A stretch of 14,921 nt of DNA, from positions 1-14,921 of the forward strand of contig JAOPUS010000137.1 of the NCBI GenBank assembly GCA_025963345.1, written 5' to 3'. Shown one piece after another: positions 11,802 to 14,921 of this stretch. The DNA is from Blastococcus sp. (lineage in GTDB: Bacteria; Actinomycetota; Actinomycetes; Mycobacteriales; Geodermatophilaceae). The notes below the pieces were generated by a model. That model had not been told where the DNA came from and did no database searches. It was given only the letters and a program-made list of their open reading frames with translations. Positions within the stretch are counted from its first letter, which is position 1, and every line of letters starts with the position of its first letter. A program made the translations under genes and the position numbers.

Positions 11802-12887
11802 ATGTCCGAGTCGCCCCCGTCGCAGGCCGCGCCGTCCGGAGGGTCGCCCACCACGGCCTCGACCACGCCGCTGCCGCCGCTGAAGTCCGTTCTGCCGCCG
11901 TGGCCCGGCGAGGAGATCCCCGTACGCGGCGGGCAGGTCTTCGTCCGCTCCACACCGTGGACCGGCCCGGTGGACGGCTCCGATGGCCCTCGCGAGCGCG
12001 CCCTCTACGTGCACGGGCTGGGCGGGGCGTCGACGAACTGGACCGACCTGGCCGCCCTGCTGGCGGTCCGGTTCGACGGCTGGGCGGTCGACCTGCCCGG
12101 CTTCGGCCGGTCCCAGCCGCCGCCGCGGGGTCGCTACTCCATCGGTGGGCACGTGCGCGCCGTCGTCGACGTGCTGGAGCACATCGGGCGGCAGCCCGGG
12201 GCCGCTGCCGGCCGGCCCGTGCACCTCGTGGGCAACTCCCTGGGCGGGCTGGTGAGTGTGCTGGTCGCCAGCCGCCGTCCCGACCTGGTCGCCTCCCTCA
12301 CGCTGATCTCACCGGCCATGCCGGTCTACCGGGTGCCGCCGGCGTTCAGCCGGGCGCTGCTGCTGCTCCTGGTGCCAGGGATGCCGTCGCTGGCCGCGCG
12401 CCGGATCGGTGGGCTCAGCCCGGAGGACAGCGTCCGGGCCATGGTCCGGATGTGCTTCGGCCAGCCGTCGCACGTGTCGCCCGAACGGCTGGAGCAGGCG
12501 GTCCAGGAGATGCGCGAGCGGGCCGAGCAGCCGTGGGCCGACCACGCGCTCACCCACAGCATGCGCGGGCTGATCACGTCCTACCTGAAGGTCGGCGCGG
12601 CCAACGCGTGGCGGGCGGCGCGGGCGCTGACCCCGCCGACGCTGGTGCTGTGGGGGAGCAAGGACCGGCTGGTCGACCCCCGCCTGGCGCCCCGGCTCGC
12701 TGCGGTCATCCCCGATTCCCGCCTGCTGGTGCTCGACGATGTCGGACACGTGGCGATGCTCGAGGCGCCGGAGCCGACCGCGCGGGCCGTGCTGGGTCTG
12801 GTCGAGTCCATGGACGGCAAGGACAGTGCGGCAACGTGCCGGGAATCCCAGGCTGCGGTCGGCACGCCACGGAGCGTGAGACGCTGA
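11802..12887 (+). CDS. alpha/beta hydrolase
   Basis: This 361-residue serine hydrolase has a Pro/Ser/Thr-rich N-terminal extension of about 40 residues. The oxyanion motif is HGLGG (71-75), the nucleophile S146 in GNSLGG, the acid D288 in LWGSKDRLVD, and the histidine H316 in LDDVGHVAMLEAP. The cap region (about 172-265) contains a hydrophobic helix, ALLLLLVPGMP, typical of epoxide-hydrolase or lipase-like members. No signal peptide is clear. The ATG at 11802 lacks a Shine-Dalgarno and follows a -10-like TACCTT, so it may be translated from a leaderless message; an ATG at 11798 is out of frame. It diverges from the FasR-like regulator and is 34 bases upstream of the DUF3152 gene, probably in one operon. 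Substrate unknown; the neighbouring regulator makes an acyl ester a reasonable guess. Confidence 0.92.
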   Translation: MSESPPSQAAPSGGSPTTASTTPLPPLKSVLPPWPGEEIPVRGGQVFVRSTPWTGPVDGSDGPRERALYVHGLGGASTNWTDLAALLAVRFDGWAVDLPGFGRSQPPPRGRYSIGGHVRAVVDVLEHIGRQPGAAAGRPVHLVGNSLGGLVSVLVASRRPDLVASLTLISPAMPVYRVPPAFSRALLLLLVPGMPSLAARRIGGLSPEDSVRAMVRMCFGQPSHVSPERLEQAVQEMRERAEQPWADHALTHSMRGLITSYLKVGAANAWRAARALTPPTLVLWGSKDRLVDPRLAPRLAAVIPDSRLLVLDDVGHVAMLEAPEPTARAVLGLVESMDGKDSAATCRESQAAVGTPRSVRR

Positions 12888-12921
12888 TCCGCTGACGCCC
12901 GTGCACGGACGAGGAGCAGGA

Positions 12922-13845
12922 GTGCGGCCAGTGGGAGGACGCCCGGCGGACGGTCGCCGTGCGGACCCCAGGCCCGGTGGCCCGCGACCCGCGCGCCCCG
13001 GTCCCCTCGTCGCCCGGCCTGCGATCCCCGTGCCCCCGCGTGAGCGGGTGACGGTCCGCAGCCGCCCGGGTCGGGTTCGCCGCTTCGTCCTTCGCCACGG
13101 CTGGCGCGCCTACGCCATCCCGCTGCTGACGATCGCCACGATCGCTGTCCTCCTGGACCTCGCGCTCTCCTCGCCCGGCACGCAGGCCGGCGCAGCCGCG
13201 TCGACCGCGTCCATGCCCGTCGAGACGGTCGAGAGCGTGCCGCCCGCCCCGGCGGAGGGCGACGCCGGCCCGAGCCAGCCGCCCCAGGTGGTGGGGAAGG
13301 AGACCTACGTCGAGACCGGCGACGGTTCGCTGTCCGTGGTCGACGGCTCGTCGGAGGTCTACGGCAGCGGTCCGCTGCAGCGCTTCATCGTGGAGGTGGA
13401 GGACGGCATCGACGTCGACGGCGCCGGGTTCGCCGCCGCCGTGGAGTCGACACTCGGCGACCCGCGCTCGTGGGGCAACGGCGGCCGGATGGCCTTCCAG
13501 CGGGTCGGGGCCGGGGAGGCAGCCGCGGGTGAATTCGATTTCAAGGTGAGCCTCGTCAGCCCAGGCAGCATGGAGACCTACTGCCCGGGCGTCGGCACCG
13601 GCGGCTACACGTCCTGCCGCTACGGCGACCGGGCGGTCATCAACCTCGCTCGGTGGGCCACGGCCGTGCCGGACTACGAGGGCGACATCGCGACCTACCG
13701 CCTCTACGTGGTCAACCACGAGGTCGGTCACGCCCTGGGCAACGGGCACGAGTCCTGCCCGGGAACCGGCCAGGTGGCCCCCGTGATGCAGCAGCAGACC
13801 CTCGGCCTCGACGGTTGCGTCAAGAACGCGTGGCCCTACCCGTAG
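12922..13845 (+). CDS. DUF3152 secreted/membrane-anchored zinc metalloprotease (Rv3207c-like)
   Basis: This 307-residue protein has a proline/arginine-rich cytoplasmic start (1-60), one membrane helix (about 62-82, YAIPLLTIATIAVLLDLAL) and an extracytoplasmic domain. The domain carries the extended metzincin-type zinc site H266-E-x-x-H270-x-x-G-x-x-H276. PVMQQQT follows about 12 residues later and could supply the Met-turn (M289). Four cysteines (C221, C232, C279, C299) can form two disulphides outside the cell. This matches DUF3152, seen in mycobacteria as Rv3207c next to moeZ. The GTG at 12922 is chosen because GAGGAG lies five bases upstream; an in-frame GTG at 12901 has none. Substrate unknown. 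Confidence 0.92.
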   Translation: MRPVGGRPADGRRADPRPGGPRPARPGPLVARPAIPVPPRERVTVRSRPGRVRRFVLRHGWRAYAIPLLTIATIAVLLDLALSSPGTQAGAAASTASMPVETVESVPPAPAEGDAGPSQPPQVVGKETYVETGDGSLSVVDGSSEVYGSGPLQRFIVEVEDGIDVDGAGFAAAVESTLGDPRSWGNGGRMAFQRVGAGEAAAGEFDFKVSLVSPGSMETYCPGVGTGGYTSCRYGDRAVINLARWATAVPDYEGDIATYRLYVVNHEVGHALGNGHESCPGTGQVAPVMQQQTLGLDGCVKNAWPYP

Positions 13846-13880
13846 GTCGCTCGGCGGAAGGTCGGGGACGGGGTGACGAC

Positions 13881-13907
13881 GGGAATCCCTCTGCGTGCCA
13901 CGCTGTT
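13881..13907 (+). promoter_or_regulatory. SigR/SigH-type (thiol stress ECF) promoter for moeZ
   Basis: GGGAAT (13881-13886) is followed after exactly 18 bases by GTT (13905-13907). This is the published consensus for Streptomyces SigR (GGAAT-N18-GTT) and close to mycobacterial SigH. It lies in the 119-base gap before moeZ; transcription would start near 13914 and give a leader of about 50 bases. The -10 triplet is followed by ATC. Confidence 0.6.
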
Positions 13908-13964
13908 ATCCGGACGAACGCCGGCTCCCCGTGGGCCGCAGCCGGATCACAAGAGGAGCAACCC

Positions 13965-14921
13965 GTGTCCCTGCCACCCCTGGTGGAGCCCGCCGCCGAC
14001 CTCTCGATCGACGAGGTCCGCCGCTACAGCCGCCACCTGATCATCCCCGACGTCGGGATGGACGGGCAGAAGCGGCTGAAGAACGCCAAGGTGCTCGCCG
14101 TCGGCGCCGGCGGGCTCGGCTCGCCCGTCCTCATGTACCTCGCCGCGGCCGGGGTCGGCACGCTCGGCATCGTCGAGTTCGACACCGTCGACGAGTCCAA
14201 CCTGCAGCGCCAGATCATCCACGGTCAGTCCGACGTGGGCCGGTCGAAGGCCGAGAGCGCGCGGGACTCCATCAAGGAGATCAACCCGCTGGTCGACGTC
14301 CGGCTGCACGAGACGCGGCTGGACAGCGAGAACGTGATGGAGATCTTCGCCGACTACGACCTCATCGTCGACGGCACCGACAACTTCGCCACGCGCTACC
14401 TGGTCAACGACGCGTGCGTGCTGCTGAACAAGCCCTACGTCTGGGGCTCGATCTACCGCTTCGACGGTCAGGTCTCGGTCTTCTGGAACGAGCACGGGCC
14501 GAACTACCGAGACCTGTACCCGGTCCCCCCGCCGCCCGGCATGGTGCCCTCCTGCGCGGAGGGCGGCGTCCTCGGCGTCCTCTGCGCCACCGTCGGCGCC
14601 ATCCAGGCCCCCGAGGCGGTCAAGCTGATCACCGGGATCGGCGACACGCTGCTCGGCCGGCTGATGGTCTACGACGCCCTGGAGATGACCTTCCGCACGA
14701 TCAAGGTGCGCAAGGACCCCGAGGGGGAGCCGATCACCGACCTCATCGACTACGACGCCTTCTGCGGCGTCGTCTCGGTCGAGGCCCAGGAGGCCGCCGC
14801 CGGATCGACGATCACCGTCGACGAGCTCAAGGAAATGATGGACGCCGGCAAGGACTTCCAGCTGATCGATGTCCGGGAGCCCAACGAGTACGAGATCGTC
14901 TCGATCCCGGGCGCGAGGCTT
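13965..14921 (+). CDS. moeZ: MoeZ adenylyltransferase/sulfurtransferase (3' end outside window)
   Basis: The 319 residues visible are the first four fifths of a protein usually near 390 residues. The E1-like adenylation domain (about 15-250) has the nucleotide loop G47-A-G-G-L-G52, the R-rich NLQRQIIHGQSDVGRSKAE block, the DGTDNFATRYLVND motif and catalytic-region C197 (VPSCAEGGVLG). The MoeB zinc CxxC is missing: the matching site reads N180-Y-R-D183, as in MoeZ of M. tuberculosis (from memory). A rhodanese domain begins at about 283 (TITVDELKE, IDVREPNEYEI); its active-site Cys lies past the window end. MoeZ activates small sulfur carriers (CysO, ThiS, MoaD-type) and passes sulfur to them, serving cysteine, thiamine and molybdopterin synthesis. 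The GTG at 13965 has GAGGAG six bases upstream. A SigR-type promoter precedes it. Confidence 0.96.
   Translation, partial: MSLPPLVEPAADLSIDEVRRYSRHLIIPDVGMDGQKRLKNAKVLAVGAGGLGSPVLMYLAAAGVGTLGIVEFDTVDESNLQRQIIHGQSDVGRSKAESARDSIKEINPLVDVRLHETRLDSENVMEIFADYDLIVDGTDNFATRYLVNDACVLLNKPYVWGSIYRFDGQVSVFWNEHGPNYRDLYPVPPPPGMVPSCAEGGVLGVLCATVGAIQAPEAVKLITGIGDTLLGRLMVYDALEMTFRTIKVRKDPEGEPITDLIDYDAFCGVVSVEAQEAAAGSTITVDELKEMMDAGKDFQLIDVREPNEYEIVSIPGARL

Noticed and set aside
12841..12870. GGGAATCCC at the end of the hydrolase gene as a SigR promoter for DUF3152
   Set aside because: No GTT at 18 bases or close to it; the triplet there is CGC.

Overview
The window is high-GC actinobacterial chromosome with G/C-biased third codon positions, many GTG starts and dense gene packing. 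The gene set suggests Geodermatophilaceae or a near relative. From memory, the right half matches Mycobacterium tuberculosis Rv3206c-Rv3212 gene by gene (moeZ, DUF3152 protease, TetR/FasR, DUF3107, ferritin-like protein, rhlE helicase, beta-propeller protein). This is ordinary core chromosome. I see no phage, insertion sequence, CRISPR array, tRNA or rRNA.

Layout. At 63-569 (+) is a MaoC-like hydratase convergent with a NUDIX hydrolase (601-1047, -). A rightward set follows: DUF6758 zinc-ribbon protein, a 52-residue membrane peptide, a PH-domain membrane protein, a PHP phosphoesterase and a RecB-like Fe-S nuclease (1159-4593). This set meets, three bases away, a leftward operon running from 9358 down to 4597: RhlE-type RNA helicase, membrane-anchored beta-propeller protein, alpha/beta hydrolase, MpaB-type oxygenase. 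Adjacent genes in that operon overlap by 1 or 4 nt or lie 54 nt apart.

The 9359-9682 region is a divergent control region. It holds a promoter and a roughly 180-nt leader for the helicase, plus a -10 box followed at once by a long hairpin ahead of the ferritin-like gene (9683-10333, +). That gene ends inside a perfect 14-bp hairpin facing a 64-residue leftward microprotein. DUF3107 and a FasR-like TetR regulator lie leftward to 11733. A second alpha/beta hydrolase, a secreted DUF3152 zinc protease and moeZ (cut off by the window end) run rightward.

Most notable signals: (i) two hairpin repeats with an identical 10-nt loop and a compensated stem change, sitting inside the start of the beta-propeller gene and read in two different frames; (ii) a perfect GGGAAT-N18-GTT promoter of the SigR/SigH thiol-stress type before moeZ; (iii) a probable CTG start and long leader on the helicase; (iv) a structured 5' end on the ferritin-like mRNA; (v) a microprotein resembling the last residues of a chemotaxis receptor. 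I did not find a clearly new multi-gene system. The helicase/beta-propeller pair and the hairpin repeat family are the best leads.
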